Origin: Micromonospora sp. MA102
GTDB lineage: Bacteria > Actinomycetota > Actinomycetes > Mycobacteriales > Micromonosporaceae
NCBI RefSeq assembly: GCF_025460765.1
Contig: NZ_JAMWEG010000005.1
Location: forward strand, 1 to 64,000
DNA length: 64,000 nucleotides
Direction: 5' to 3'
Positions 1 through 7,913 of the stretch are shown here, piece after piece (position 1 is the stretch's first letter; every line of letters begins with the position of its first letter). The notes under the pieces were generated by a model that had not been told where the DNA came from, did not search any database, and saw nothing but the letters and a program-made list of their open reading frames with translations. Made by a program: the position numbers and the translations under genes.

Positions 1-29
1 GGCGCCGGCACCCGTCGGGTACCGGCGCC
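1..29 (-). terminator. Hairpin downstream of the small SAP-like gene
   Basis: GGCGCCGG and CCGGCGCC form the outer stem, and ACCC/GGGT extends it around a short loop. It lies 11 bases past the TGA of the minus-strand gene at 41-199. There is no T tract, which is usual for high-GC actinomycete terminators. The left edge is the window boundary, so the stem may be longer. Confidence 0.6.
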
Positions 30-40
30 CGCCCGCCCGG

Positions 41-199
41 TCACCGCCGGGCCTGTTGCTTCGCCATCTGCGGCTGTTCACCCTTGCCGACCCGCCGCAA
101 CGCGTCGCGCAACTGCTGCTCGGTCATCTTGGAGTTCCCCTCGATGCCCGCGCTGTGGGCCTGCTGCCGCAGCTCGTGCAATCGGTCACGGTCACCCAT
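41..199 (-). CDS. Small SAP/Rho-N-like domain protein (52 aa)
   Basis: A 52-residue basic protein. Its core, ELRQQAHSAGIEG followed by SKMTEQQLRDAL, resembles the SAP/HeH/Rho-N helix-extended-loop-helix fold, a short nucleic-acid-binding module (family knowledge). The ATG at 199 is chosen over an upstream start at 244 because GGAGGAGG sits 7-8 nt before it. A GTTT-N15-GGGAAG element at 256-280 resembles a sigma-B-type promoter. It follows the 47-codon gene at 285-428 on the same strand after 85 nt and ends at the hairpin at 1-29. The fold call is a motif impression; that the gene is real is more secure. Confidence 0.72.
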   Translation of the reverse strand: MGDRDRLHELRQQAHSAGIEGNSKMTEQQLRDALRRVGKGEQPQMAKQQARR

Positions 200-255
200 G
201 TCGAGCCTCCTCCGTGGGCTGGCGCGGGCGGCTCCGCGCGCCACTCCGTCGTCGG

Positions 256-280
256 CTTCCCGGGCGGGTCGGGAACAAAC
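256..280 (-). promoter_or_regulatory. Sigma-B-like promoter candidate for the SAP-like gene
   Basis: On the minus strand GTTT (280-277), a 15-nt spacer and GGGAAG (261-256) match the general-stress consensus GTTT-N12-16-GGGWA. The predicted start of transcription is near 249, about 50 nt before the ATG. Four other promoters in the window share the same geometry. Confidence 0.4.
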
Positions 281-284
281 GGCT

Positions 285-428
285 TCAATCCCGGCCGCGC
301 CGACCGTCGCGAGGAATGACGCCGAACTGGCCCTGGGACTCCATCCGGACCTCCATGACGTCGGTGAGGTGCTCGATGCCCTGCTGTCGGAGCTGGGTGT
401 TCCGGCGCAGCATGCGGCCGTCGCTCAC
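285..428 (-). CDS. Unknown 47-aa protein coupled to the DNA ligase
   Basis: The GTG start (428-426) overlaps the ligase stop codon as GTGA, and GGGGAGG lies 8 nt upstream inside the end of the ligase gene, so translation is probably coupled. The product is charged and glutamine-rich and contains LRRNTQLRQQGIEHLTDV; it has no signal peptide or membrane segment. I recognise no family. The amino-acid composition is unlike the Arg/Pro/Ala-rich shadow frames of this genome, and together with the perfect overlap this supports a real gene. Its position suggests a role with the ligase, which is inference only. Confidence 0.65.
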   Translation of the reverse strand: MSDGRMLRRNTQLRQQGIEHLTDVMEVRMESQGQFGVIPRDGRRGRD

Positions 429-1468
429 GCGGTGCGCCTCCCCGGCCGGTCCGTCGCTGGACCGTCCGTCCCGCCGGCGCCCAGCGCCTCCGGACCGTCG
501 GTCAGCGGGGGCAGGTCGCCGGCGGCCAGGTCGAGCCGGGGTCGCAGGTGCCGGACCCGGTGCCGCCAGCGCCCGTGCTCGTACGCCGTGTCGGCCTCCA
601 CCTCGACGACGAGGTCCTGGCGCACCGGCGTGTACGGCAGCGGCGGCGCCGGGTTGAGCTGGCCGGTCCACCCGCCCGGCAGCGGCTGCGGCCAGGGGTG
701 ATCCGGCGCGGCGGCCGGCTCGAGCAGCCCGGCCAGCTCGCGGCGCTGCTGCCGGCGCAGCGGGTGGGTCCGCCCCAGGTAGCGCAGCCGGCCCCGCTCG
801 TCGCACCGGCCTATCAGGAGGGTGTCCGGGTCGGTCACCGGGCCGGTGACCCCGCCGACGAGGGTCTCCACGGTGTGGTGGGCGCGGACCTTCTGCCAGC
901 CCCGCCGCCCCGGCTCGTACCGGGCGTCGCACCGCTTGACGACGATCCCCTCGACGCCCGCGTCGGTCCAGGTCCGGAGCCACTCCCGGGCCTCGGCCGG
1001 GTCGCCGGTCTGCGGGCAGAGCACGAGCCCCGCGGGTGCGTCGCCGAGCAGCGCCGCCAGCCGCCGGCGCCGCTCGGCCAGCGGGACGTCGAGCAGCGGC
1101 TCCCCGTCCGGGCCGCCGAGCAGGTCGAAGGCCACGAAGTGCGCGGGATGGCGGTCGACCAGCGCGGCCAGCCCACGCCCGGCGGTCACGCGCCGCTGGA
1201 GCAGGGCGAAGTCAGTGCGGCCCCCCGCCCACACGATCAGCTCGCCGTCGAGCACCGTGCCGGCGGGCAGCGACCCCAGCGTCCGGGCGACGTCCGGGAA
1301 GTAGCCGGTGAGATCACGGCCGGCCCGGGACTGCAGCCGCACAGCGGCATCGTCGCGGAACCCCAGGGCCCGCCAGCCGTCCCACTTCGGCTCGTACGCC
1401 AGCTGCCGGCCGGTGGGCAGCTCCGCGACCGGCGCGGCGAGCATCGGGGTGAGCGGTGGACGCAGCAT
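425..1468 (-). CDS. ATP-dependent DNA ligase (LigC-like)
   Basis: A 347-residue protein with the nucleotidyltransferase motif EPKWDGWR: Lys28 should carry the AMP adduct. Motif III-like VLDGELIVW and motif IV/V-like EGIVVKR follow, then an OB-fold region (about 200-310). Length and order fit the short actinobacterial ATP-dependent ligases used in repair, not the NAD-dependent replicative LigA. ATG 1468 has GGAGG 6 nt upstream; an open extension to 1636 is rejected because it is Gly/Pro/Arg-rich and not ligase-like. No Ku or primase gene is visible nearby. The stop overlaps the start of the small gene at 285-428. Confidence 0.88.
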   Translation of the reverse strand: MLRPPLTPMLAAPVAELPTGRQLAYEPKWDGWRALGFRDDAAVRLQSRAGRDLTGYFPDVARTLGSLPAGTVLDGELIVWAGGRTDFALLQRRVTAGRGLAALVDRHPAHFVAFDLLGGPDGEPLLDVPLAERRRRLAALLGDAPAGLVLCPQTGDPAEAREWLRTWTDAGVEGIVVKRCDARYEPGRRGWQKVRAHHTVETLVGGVTGPVTDPDTLLIGRCDERGRLRYLGRTHPLRRQQRRELAGLLEPAAAPDHPWPQPLPGGWTGQLNPAPPLPYTPVRQDLVVEVEADTAYEHGRWRHRVRHLRPRLDLAAGDLPPLTDGPEALGAGGTDGPATDRPGRRTA

Positions 1469-1649
1469 CGGGCCTCCGGCGCGCGGAACCGCCCGGCGGT
1501 CGAATACCGGGCGCGGGGCCGGTGCGGGCCCCCGGTCGGCTCCGGCGCGCTTACCCGGGCGGCCGGCGGGCGAACGTCCGGCCCCCGGACTGGCGCCACC
1601 GGACGGCGTGGCCCGGGACGCTCCCCCCGAAACCACCCGTCGTGGCCGG

Positions 1650-2933
1650 TCAGACGCCGGACGGCCAGGTCTCGGCCTCGGCGGGCGCCGGGCGGATGGG
1701 CAGTGGCCGGACCGCCCGGGAGGTGTCGAACCAGCAGAAGGCGTCGTAGCGCTCCCCGAGCACGGTGGGCACGTAGTTGCCCGGACTCTCCCGCCCCGAC
1801 CGGTAGACCACGCCGATGGCCCGGTGGTCGATCTCGTGGGTCAGCAGGTCGGGCCGGCCGTCGCGGGGGAAGACCAGCAGCGCCCGGTCCGGGGCGGCGG
1901 CGTGCAGGGCGTCCTCCAGCGTGTGGCGGCGCGCCGGGGGGACCGTCATCGTCTCCATGGGCGCGCCCCAGGCCGTGCCGGCCGTCACCGTGCCGGAGTG
2001 GGTGCCGAACCCGACAAGCACCACCTGCTCCGGCCCGTACCGTTCCCGGGCCAGCTGGCCGATGTTGACCTCGCCCGCATCGGCCATGTCGGTGGCCCGG
2101 GCGTCACCGACGTGGGTGTTGTGCGCCCAGACCACGGCCCGCGCGCCCGGGCCGTAGTGGTCCAGGAGCCGGTCGAGGGTGTCGTCCATGTGCCGGTCGC
2201 GGACGTTCCACGACTCCCGGCCGCCCCGGACCATCGCCCGGTAGTAGCGCTCGGCGCCGGCCGCCACCTCGGCGTTCTGCCAGGCGCCGAAGTGATCCGG
2301 CCCGTCCGCCGCCGCCCGCTCGCGGAGCCCGGCCAGCAGCGCGACGACCTCCTCCTCGCAGCGGTGCGGGACCAGGCGGGTGGCCAGGGCGTACCGCTGG
2401 GGATCCTCGTCGTACGGCTCGAAGCAGCGGTACGCGGTCAGCGCGGCCGGCACCTGGTCGGGGTCGTGCTCCCGCAGCCAGGTGAGGATCTCCCGGAGCG
2501 ACTCCCAGAGCGAGTAGACGTCGAGGCCGTGGAAGCCCACCCGTTCGGCCTCGTCCACCCGCGCGTTGTGGTCCCGCAGCCAGCGGGTGAAGTCGGCGAC
2601 CTCCTCGTTCGCCCACATCCAGGTCGGCCAGCGCTCGAACGCGGCCAGCGCCGCGCGCGGGTCGGCGGGGGCCTCGGGGCGGCAGCGGACGCTGCGGTCC
2701 ACCCGGTCGCAGTCGGGCCAGTCGCCCTCGACGGCGACGAACGAGAACCCCCGCTCCTCGACGAGCCGGCGGGTGACGGCCGCCCGCCAGGTGTAGAACT
2801 CGTGCGTGCCGTGGGTGGCCTCGCCGAGCATCACCACCCGGGCGTCGCCGACCCGCTCCAGCAGCGCGTCCAGGCTGCCCGGGCCGGTCAGCGGGGTCGC
2901 CAGCGCGGCCACCTCGTCGTCGTAGCGTCCCAT
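1650..2933 (-). CDS. Erythromycin-esterase-family protein
   Basis: A 427-residue soluble protein with the family signature LGEATHGTHEF (Glu38, His41) near the N terminus and VVWAHNTHVGDAR later, the two elements that form the esterase active site in EreA/EreB-type enzymes. Family members hydrolyse macrolide lactones in resistant pathogens, but most actinomycete homologues have no known substrate, so resistance should not be assumed. ATG 2933 is the only start close to the conserved region; its ribosome site (GGCGGCGGG) is weak. It is divergent from the PAS-SpoIIE gene (3179) across 245 nt. Confidence 0.85.
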   Translation of the reverse strand: MGRYDDEVAALATPLTGPGSLDALLERVGDARVVMLGEATHGTHEFYTWRAAVTRRLVEERGFSFVAVEGDWPDCDRVDRSVRCRPEAPADPRAALAAFERWPTWMWANEEVADFTRWLRDHNARVDEAERVGFHGLDVYSLWESLREILTWLREHDPDQVPAALTAYRCFEPYDEDPQRYALATRLVPHRCEEEVVALLAGLRERAAADGPDHFGAWQNAEVAAGAERYYRAMVRGGRESWNVRDRHMDDTLDRLLDHYGPGARAVVWAHNTHVGDARATDMADAGEVNIGQLARERYGPEQVVLVGFGTHSGTVTAGTAWGAPMETMTVPPARRHTLEDALHAAAPDRALLVFPRDGRPDLLTHEIDHRAIGVVYRSGRESPGNYVPTVLGERYDAFCWFDTSRAVRPLPIRPAPAEAETWPSGV

Positions 2934-3166
2934 CCCGCCGCCGTACCCGTTGCCGCTCGCGCCATGCCCCGCCGTGGGTGCGCGCCGGCGTCCCTGCGGG
3001 AGGCGGGCGCCGATCCCACGCTGGACGGGCCCGGTCGGGCGACGATGAGCGGAGGGCGGCCAGGAGCGGAACGCGGCCGCCCGCCCGCCCGAGCCGCCGT
3101 CGCCGGCCCCCGGGACGCGCCGGCGCTCCCGCGACGGCGGGGCTCGGATCCGCCGGGAAAGCTGGC

Positions 3167-3172
3167 TAGGCT
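3167..3172 (+). promoter_or_regulatory. -10 box (TAGGCT) of a leaderless transcript
   Basis: TAGGCT ends 6 nt before ATG 3179 and no Shine-Dalgarno sequence is present, so the mRNA probably starts at the A of the ATG. Confidence 0.6.
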
Positions 3173-3178
3173 GCCGGC

Positions 3179-4762
3179 ATGGCAGACGACACCCTGCCGC
3201 GCGTGGCCGCCGAGCCGGCCGCACTGTCGACCGTCGGGCCGTCGGCCCCGTCGACCGCCGACTCCGTGGTGGCGGCGGTCCGGCAGGTGCTCGCGACGAT
3301 CCCGGCGGGCTGCACCTGGCTGCTGCCGGTACGGGCACCGGACGGCACGGTGGTCGACTTCGTGGTGGCCGCCGCCAGCGCGCAGGGGCGCGACGTCCAC
3401 GGGCGGGGCGCCGGGCGGGTGGGCCAGCCGCTGAGCACGCTGTATCCCGGGATGGTCGCCGGCCCGCTGTGGCAGGCGTACCAGGAGGTGCTGGCCACCG
3501 GCGAGCCCGCCCACCTGCCCGACTTCCGCTACGCCGGCCACGGCGCGGGGGTCGTGGCCGACTCGGTCTTCGACGTGAGCGTGCACCGGGTGCTGGGCGG
3601 CCTGCTGGTCTGGTGGCAGCGGCTGGACGAGCACCGGCTCCGGCTGGCCCGCACCGAGCTGCTGGGCAGCCTGGGCTGGGCGGAGTACGACCTGGTCACC
3701 GGCGGCACCGAGTGGTCACCGGGGATGTACCGCATCTTCGAGCGGGATCCGGCGCTGGGCCCGATGTCGCGGGCCGATCAGCGCGCCGCGCTCCTTCCCG
3801 CCGACCAGGGTCTGCGCGAGGCCGCCTGGCAGATGCTGGACAGCGGCGCGGCGTCGGACGTCACCGTGCGGTTCCGCGCGGGCGGGTCCGTCAAGCACCT
3901 GCGGATCCTGTCCGACGTGGCCCGCGACGAGGGCGGCGCGCCGGTGAAGGTCTACGCGGTGGTCCAGGACGTGACCGCGCGGGAGGACTCGCGGAGCGCC
4001 ATCGAGCAGCTCCGCGACCAGCTGCGGACCCGGGAGACGACCGCGCTGGCCGAGCACCGCCTCGCCGGGCAGCTCCAGAACCTCATCCAACCGGTGCCCC
4101 GCGAGCCGGTCGCCCTGGCCGGGCTGGAGGTGCTGGTCGGCTACCTGCCCGCGGAGAGCGCGCTGCGGGTCGGTGGCGACTGGTACCACGCCGAGACGAT
4201 GCCGGACGGGTCGGTCGTGCTGGCGGTCGGTGACGTGGCCGGCCACGGGCTGGAGGCGGCCAGCGGGATGGCCCACCTGCGCTTCGCGCTGGTCGCCTGG
4301 CTGTCGATCGGCATCCGCGACCCGGCGGTGCTGCTCGGGCACATGAACCGGCTCTGCGGCCAGCTGGAGATCACCGCCACCGCGGTGCTCGCCGTCTTCG
4401 ACCCGGCGACCCGGCGCCTGGCCTGGGCACGGGCCGGGCATCCGCTGCCGCTGCTGTCGCGGGCGGGCACGACCGGCGACCTGGGCCGGCCCGCCGGGAT
4501 GCTGCTGGGCGCCGACCCCGCCGCCCGCTACCCGATGCTCACCACCGAGCTGCGCGGTGACGACGTGCTGCTGCTCTACACCGACGGCCTGACGGAACGC
4601 CGCGTCGGTAACCCGGAGGACCAGGTGGCGGCGGTGCGTGCGGCCCTGTCGGATTTCTCGGGCCGGCCGGGGCCGCGACACCTCGCCCGGCTGCGCGACG
4701 CCCTGCACCGGCCCAGTCCGGACGACGACACCTGCACCCTGGCCGTCCGCGTGCTGCCCTGA
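3179..4762 (+). CDS. PAS-domain SpoIIE-type PP2C serine phosphatase
   Basis: A 527-residue cytoplasmic protein. Residues about 155-275 look like a PAS/PAC sensor (LGWAEYDLVTGGTEWSPGMY, ending VYAVVQDVTARE), preceded by another sensor-like region (about 30-150). A short coiled linker leads to a PPM/PP2C (SpoIIE/RsbU) phosphatase domain at about 305-527 with the metal-binding motifs RVGGDWYHAE, VGDVAGHGLEA, LYTDGLTERR and DDDTCTLAV. Such phosphatases reactivate phosphorylated STAS antagonists; a STAS gene lies convergently downstream at 4797-5120. Translation probably starts leaderless at ATG 3179. Confidence 0.9.
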   Translation: MADDTLPRVAAEPAALSTVGPSAPSTADSVVAAVRQVLATIPAGCTWLLPVRAPDGTVVDFVVAAASAQGRDVHGRGAGRVGQPLSTLYPGMVAGPLWQAYQEVLATGEPAHLPDFRYAGHGAGVVADSVFDVSVHRVLGGLLVWWQRLDEHRLRLARTELLGSLGWAEYDLVTGGTEWSPGMYRIFERDPALGPMSRADQRAALLPADQGLREAAWQMLDSGAASDVTVRFRAGGSVKHLRILSDVARDEGGAPVKVYAVVQDVTAREDSRSAIEQLRDQLRTRETTALAEHRLAGQLQNLIQPVPREPVALAGLEVLVGYLPAESALRVGGDWYHAETMPDGSVVLAVGDVAGHGLEAASGMAHLRFALVAWLSIGIRDPAVLLGHMNRLCGQLEITATAVLAVFDPATRRLAWARAGHPLPLLSRAGTTGDLGRPAGMLLGADPAARYPMLTTELRGDDVLLLYTDGLTERRVGNPEDQVAAVRAALSDFSGRPGPRHLARLRDALHRPSPDDDTCTLAVRVLP

Positions 4763-4796
4763 AGTCCTCGTCGCGGGTGTCTCGGTGCGCCCGCGG

Positions 4797-5120
4797 TCAG
4801 CCGGTCGCGTCGCCGGGATGCCGGAGCAGGTCGCCGACGCCGGTCAGCTCCAGCAGGGTGGCCACCGCGCCGGTGGCGTTGACCAGGTAGAGCCGGCTGT
4901 CCGCCGCCCGCGCCCGGTGGTGCGCCGTCACCAGCGCGTGGATGCCGGTGGAGTCGAGGAACTCCACCGCGGCCAGGTCGACCACCACGACCGGGGCGTC
5001 GTCCACGGCGCCCAGCAGCGTGCCGGTCAGCCGGTCCCGGGCGGCCAGGTCGCACTCGCCGGCCAGCCGGACCACCGTCCGTCCCGGCTCGCGGGAGGTC
5101 CTCGCCTGGAAGGACGCCAT
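4797..5120 (-). CDS. STAS-domain anti-sigma factor antagonist
   Basis: A 107-residue single STAS domain of RsbV/SpoIIAA type. DLAAVEFLDSTGIHALV carries the conserved D-S-T-G in which the serine is the site phosphorylated by an RsbW-type kinase and dephosphorylated by a SpoIIE-type phosphatase. It is tail-to-tail with the PAS-SpoIIE gene (34 nt between stops), so the two may be partners. No RsbW-like kinase is adjacent; the nearest HATPase is the MEDS protein at 24400-25362. ATG 5120 has only a weak ribosome site, but the fold needs this start. Confidence 0.9.
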   Translation of the reverse strand: MASFQARTSREPGRTVVRLAGECDLAARDRLTGTLLGAVDDAPVVVVDLAAVEFLDSTGIHALVTAHHRARAADSRLYLVNATGAVATLLELTGVGDLLRHPGDATG

Positions 5121-5305
5121 GGGCAGCCACGCTTTCTCGCCGGCACCGGCCTGGTCGGCGCCATCATGTCACCTTTCGGTGTGCCGGTCGCCAACCCGGG
5201 GGATGGCGTCGACCGCGGCGACGCGGCGTCGACCCTCATCGACATCCGGTCGCCGCCTCCATAGACTCCGCTCTTTCTGGTACCACGAGTCCAGGGAGGA
5301 CCCAC

Positions 5306-6061
5306 GTGTCGAGCGAAACCCGACCGCACGCCGCATCACCACTGCTGGCCCGTCTCGCCGGGGTGGCGGTGGTCTCCGCCGCGCTGGTCGCCACCGGTGG
5401 CGTCGCCGCCTCCGCGGCGCCCGCCCCGCCGGCGCCCACGAAGGGCCCGTGCGCGTACACGCCGACGCCGGACGAGCCGGCCGCCCGGCCGGTGCCGCTG
5501 CCGCCGGACCCCCGCCGCACGCCGGACCGGGGCACCGTCCGGGTGACGCTGCGGACCAACCAGGGGCCGATCGGGCTGACCCTCGACCGCGAGCAGGCCC
5601 CGTGCACCGTGCAGAGCTTCCTGCACCTGGCGCGGCACCGGTTCTACGACCGGACGCCCTGCCACCGGCTCACCGCGTACCCGACGCTGAAGGTGCTCCA
5701 GTGCGGTGACCCGTCCGGCACCGGCGAGGGCGGGCCGGGCTACCGGTACGCCGACGAGCTGCCGACGGACCTGCCGCCGGCGCCGACCGACCCGACCGGG
5801 GTCCGCCGTCTCTACGCCCGGGGCACCCTGGCCATGGCCAACGCCGGCCCGGACACCAACGGCAGCCAGTTCTTCCTGGTGCAGTCCGACTCGGCGCTGC
5901 GCCCCAACTACACCGTCTTCGGCTCGATCGACGCGGCCGGGCTGGCCACCCTGGACCGCATCGCGGCCGGCGGGATCGCCGCCACGCCGGAGGACCCGGC
6001 GCCGGTCGACGGTGCGCCGGCCCTGCCGGTGGAGATCTGCAAGGCCACCCGGGGCCGCTGA
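5306..6061 (+). CDS. Secreted cyclophilin-type peptidyl-prolyl isomerase
   Basis: A 251-residue protein with a Sec signal or lipid-free export signal (basic start, hydrophobic run about 14-36, Ala-rich cleavage region near 38). The cyclophilin domain (about 75-245) shows FYDRTPCHRL, GDPSGTGEGGPGY, LAMANAGPDTNGSQFF and a terminal VEICKA. The usual arginine of the R-F-F motif region is not obvious, so activity may be low. GTG 5306 has GGGAGGA 6 nt upstream. It probably assists folding of exported proteins such as the neighbouring hydrolases. A terminator follows at 6070. Confidence 0.9.
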   Translation: MSSETRPHAASPLLARLAGVAVVSAALVATGGVAASAAPAPPAPTKGPCAYTPTPDEPAARPVPLPPDPRRTPDRGTVRVTLRTNQGPIGLTLDREQAPCTVQSFLHLARHRFYDRTPCHRLTAYPTLKVLQCGDPSGTGEGGPGYRYADELPTDLPPAPTDPTGVRRLYARGTLAMANAGPDTNGSQFFLVQSDSALRPNYTVFGSIDAAGLATLDRIAAGGIAATPEDPAPVDGAPALPVEICKATRGR

Positions 6062-6069
6062 TCCGCAAC

Positions 6070-6103
6070 CCCGGCGGGGCGGTGCCGCCAGCGCCCCGCC
6101 GGG
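6070..6103 (+). terminator. Terminator of the cyclophilin gene
   Basis: CCCGGCGGGGC and GCCCCGCCGGG form a perfect 11-bp stem with a 12-nt loop, 8 nt after the stop codon. Confidence 0.75.
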
Positions 6104-6129
6104 TCCCCGGTGGACGCCTGAACCGGGAC

Positions 6130-6168
6130 CGCCCGGCCGGGGCGGCTGTCCGCCGCCCCGGCCGGGCG
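6130..6168 (-). terminator. Strong hairpin terminator of snapalysin
   Basis: Positions 6130-6146 and 6152-6168 are perfect reverse complements (17 bp, 5-nt loop). It lies 16 nt past the snapalysin stop and probably also protects against read-through from the convergent cyclophilin gene. Confidence 0.78.
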
Positions 6169-6184
6169 TCCTGGTTGCGGTCGG

Positions 6185-6754
6185 TCAGCGCTGGGCGCCC
6201 GCGGTGGCGGGGGCCGGCCAGCTGCCGGTGAAGATCTGCGGCGTCGTCGCGTTGCGGGCGGCGGCGAAGCCGAACAGCTGGTCGACCCGGGCGGCCTCGG
6301 TGGTGCTCGGGTACGGGTTGGTGCAGCTGGTGCCGGCGCTGCCGCCGGACATCAGGATGGCGCAGTTCCCGTTGTAGTTGTCGGGCAGGCCGAGGATGTG
6401 CCCGATCTCGTGGGTCATGATCCGCAGCGGCGAGTACTGCTGCGCCTGGTAGTAGTCGATGACGACGCGGCCGTTGCCGAGGCTCGTGCGCTGGGCGTAC
6501 GAGCCGCCGCCGTAGGTGTAGTAGATCATCAGGTTCGAACCGCACTGCGCCATGTTGATGTTGTTGGTGCGGTTGTTCCAGATCGAGGCGGCCTGGACGG
6601 CGTAGCTGGCGAACGGCCCGGCCTGGCTGGTGTTGTAGCAGACGTTGCGGACGGCTGCGGCGGCCGGCGCCGCGTCGACGGTGACGGTGCCCACCGCCGC
6701 CAGCGCCGCGGTGGCGACGGTGGCGAGGAACCGGGTGACCTTGGGTAGACGCAT
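6185..6754 (-). CDS. Snapalysin (M7 zinc metalloprotease, secreted)
   Basis: A 189-residue precursor with a Sec signal peptide (1 to about 34). The mature domain contains the metzincin-like motif THEIGHILGLPD (His115, Glu116, His119, Asp125 as third ligand), followed by the conserved MSGG and SCTNPYP segments of the Streptomyces small neutral protease family. It degrades extracellular protein. ATG 6754 has AAGGAGAG 9 nt upstream. In Streptomyces the gene is usually next to a divergent LysR activator (snpR); here the divergent neighbour is a DUF2804 gene, so control may be different (see 6798-6827). Confidence 0.93.
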   Translation of the reverse strand: MRLPKVTRFLATVATAALAAVGTVTVDAAPAAAAVRNVCYNTSQAGPFASYAVQAASIWNNRTNNINMAQCGSNLMIYYTYGGGSYAQRTSLGNGRVVIDYYQAQQYSPLRIMTHEIGHILGLPDNYNGNCAILMSGGSAGTSCTNPYPSTTEAARVDQLFGFAAARNATTPQIFTGSWPAPATAGAQR

Positions 6755-6797
6755 CGCTCACTCTCCTTGTGGGACGGGGTCGAGCGGGGACCGGCAC

Positions 6798-6827
6798 AGC
6801 CTATATATCGGCTACCTTCGATATCAA
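6798..6827 (-). promoter_or_regulatory. Snapalysin promoter with embedded operator-like repeat
   Basis: On the minus strand TTGATA (6827-6822), an 18-nt spacer and TAGGCT (6803-6798) form a near-consensus housekeeping promoter. The inverted repeat ATATCG (6805-6810) and CGATAT (6819-6824), with 8 nt between the arms, fills the spacer and touches the -35 box, a classical repressor position. This is the most AT-rich stretch nearby. Confidence 0.6.
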
Positions 6828-6874
6828 GCATCGACGGAAATCACTCCCGTAGACCGTCCGCGCGCCGGAGCCGG

Positions 6875-6880
6875 TAGCCT
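6875..6880 (+). promoter_or_regulatory. -10 box (TAGCCT) for the DUF2804 gene
   Basis: TAGCCT ends 6 nt before ATG 6887, and no ribosome site is present. A leaderless mRNA is likely. Confidence 0.55.
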
Positions 6881-6886
6881 GCGTCG

Positions 6887-7864
6887 ATGACGCACGAGCG
6901 GGAGATCACCGAGCCGGTGGACCTGTGCCGGCCGGACGGACGGTTGAACCCGGCGGCGATGGGCTGGAGCCGCCGGCCGCTGCACCGGGCGAACCTGCGT
7001 GGCTGGGGCCGGGCCAAGCGCTGGGAGCACTGGGGCGTCGTCACACCGACGCACATCGTGGGACTCGTCGCGTCGTCGCTGGACTACGCGGGCGTGCACA
7101 GCCTCTACCTGCTCGACCGGCGCAGCGGGATCGAGCGGACCACCGAGGCGGTCGTCCCGTTCGCCCGCGGCGCGGTGCTTCCACCGGTCAGCGGCGCGGG
7201 CGCCGTGCGGGCCCGCGGCGGTGGCCTGGTCGTCGAGATCGACCAGCGCCCCGACGGCAGCACCGTCCGGGCCACGGCGCCCGGCGTCGAGGTGGACCTG
7301 GTGGTGCCCCTGCCGCCGGGGCACGAGTCGCTGGGCGTGGTGGTGCCGTGGAGCACCCGGCGGTTCCAGTACACGCACAAGGACGTCGGCCGGCCGGTGC
7401 GCGGCACGCTCCGGGTGGACGGCACGGCGTACCCGGTCGACACCGAGTCGTTCGCGGTGCTCGACCACGGTCGCGGCAAGTGGCGGTACGCGGTGAGCTG
7501 GAACTGGGCCGCCGGGTGCGCGCCGGGCCGGGCCCTCCAGCTCGGTGGCAGGTGGACCGACGGGACCGGCGCGACGGAGAACGCCCTGTTCCTCGACGGC
7601 CGGCTGCACAAGATCGGCGCGGACCTGGCCTGGAGCTACGACCGCGCCGACTGGCTGCGGCCGTGGCGCGTCACCGGCGACCGCGTGGACGTGAGGTTCC
7701 ACCCGTTCCACGAGCGCGTCGCGCGCACCAACCTCGGCGTGGTGGCCGGGGAGACCCACCAGTGCTTCGGGCACTTCTCCGGATGGGCCGCCACCGACGA
7801 CGGCGAGCGGGTGGACCTCGACGGCCTGGTCGGCTGGGCGGAGGAGGCCCGCAACCGCTGGTGA
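6887..7864 (+). CDS. DUF2804 family protein
   Basis: A 325-residue soluble protein. Features typical of DUF2804 are an N-terminal E-P-V-D-L-C segment, the central VLDHGRGKWRYAVSWNWAAG and the late HQCFGHFSG. The family has no established biochemical role; the beta-rich sequence with conserved aromatics suggests a lipid- or terpenoid-binding fold, but that is speculation. Translation starts leaderless at ATG 6887. It converges on the chitinase gene, with a shared terminator at 7872-7902. Confidence 0.85.
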   Translation: MTHEREITEPVDLCRPDGRLNPAAMGWSRRPLHRANLRGWGRAKRWEHWGVVTPTHIVGLVASSLDYAGVHSLYLLDRRSGIERTTEAVVPFARGAVLPPVSGAGAVRARGGGLVVEIDQRPDGSTVRATAPGVEVDLVVPLPPGHESLGVVVPWSTRRFQYTHKDVGRPVRGTLRVDGTAYPVDTESFAVLDHGRGKWRYAVSWNWAAGCAPGRALQLGGRWTDGTGATENALFLDGRLHKIGADLAWSYDRADWLRPWRVTGDRVDVRFHPFHERVARTNLGVVAGETHQCFGHFSGWAATDDGERVDLDGLVGWAEEARNRW

Positions 7865-7871
7865 CGGCCGA

Positions 7872-7902
7872 GCCCCGCCGCGCCGGGCCGGCGCGGCGGG
7901 GC
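7872..7902. terminator. Bidirectional terminator between DUF2804 and chitinase genes
   Basis: GCCCCGCCGCGCC pairs with GGCGCGGCGGGGC (13 bp, 5-nt loop) between the two convergent stop codons. Confidence 0.75.
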
Positions 7903-7913
7903 CACGGTCGCGG

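Noticed and set aside
1650..2933. Macrolide resistance gene
   Set aside because: Family membership alone does not establish esterase activity on macrolides; most environmental homologues are uncharacterised.
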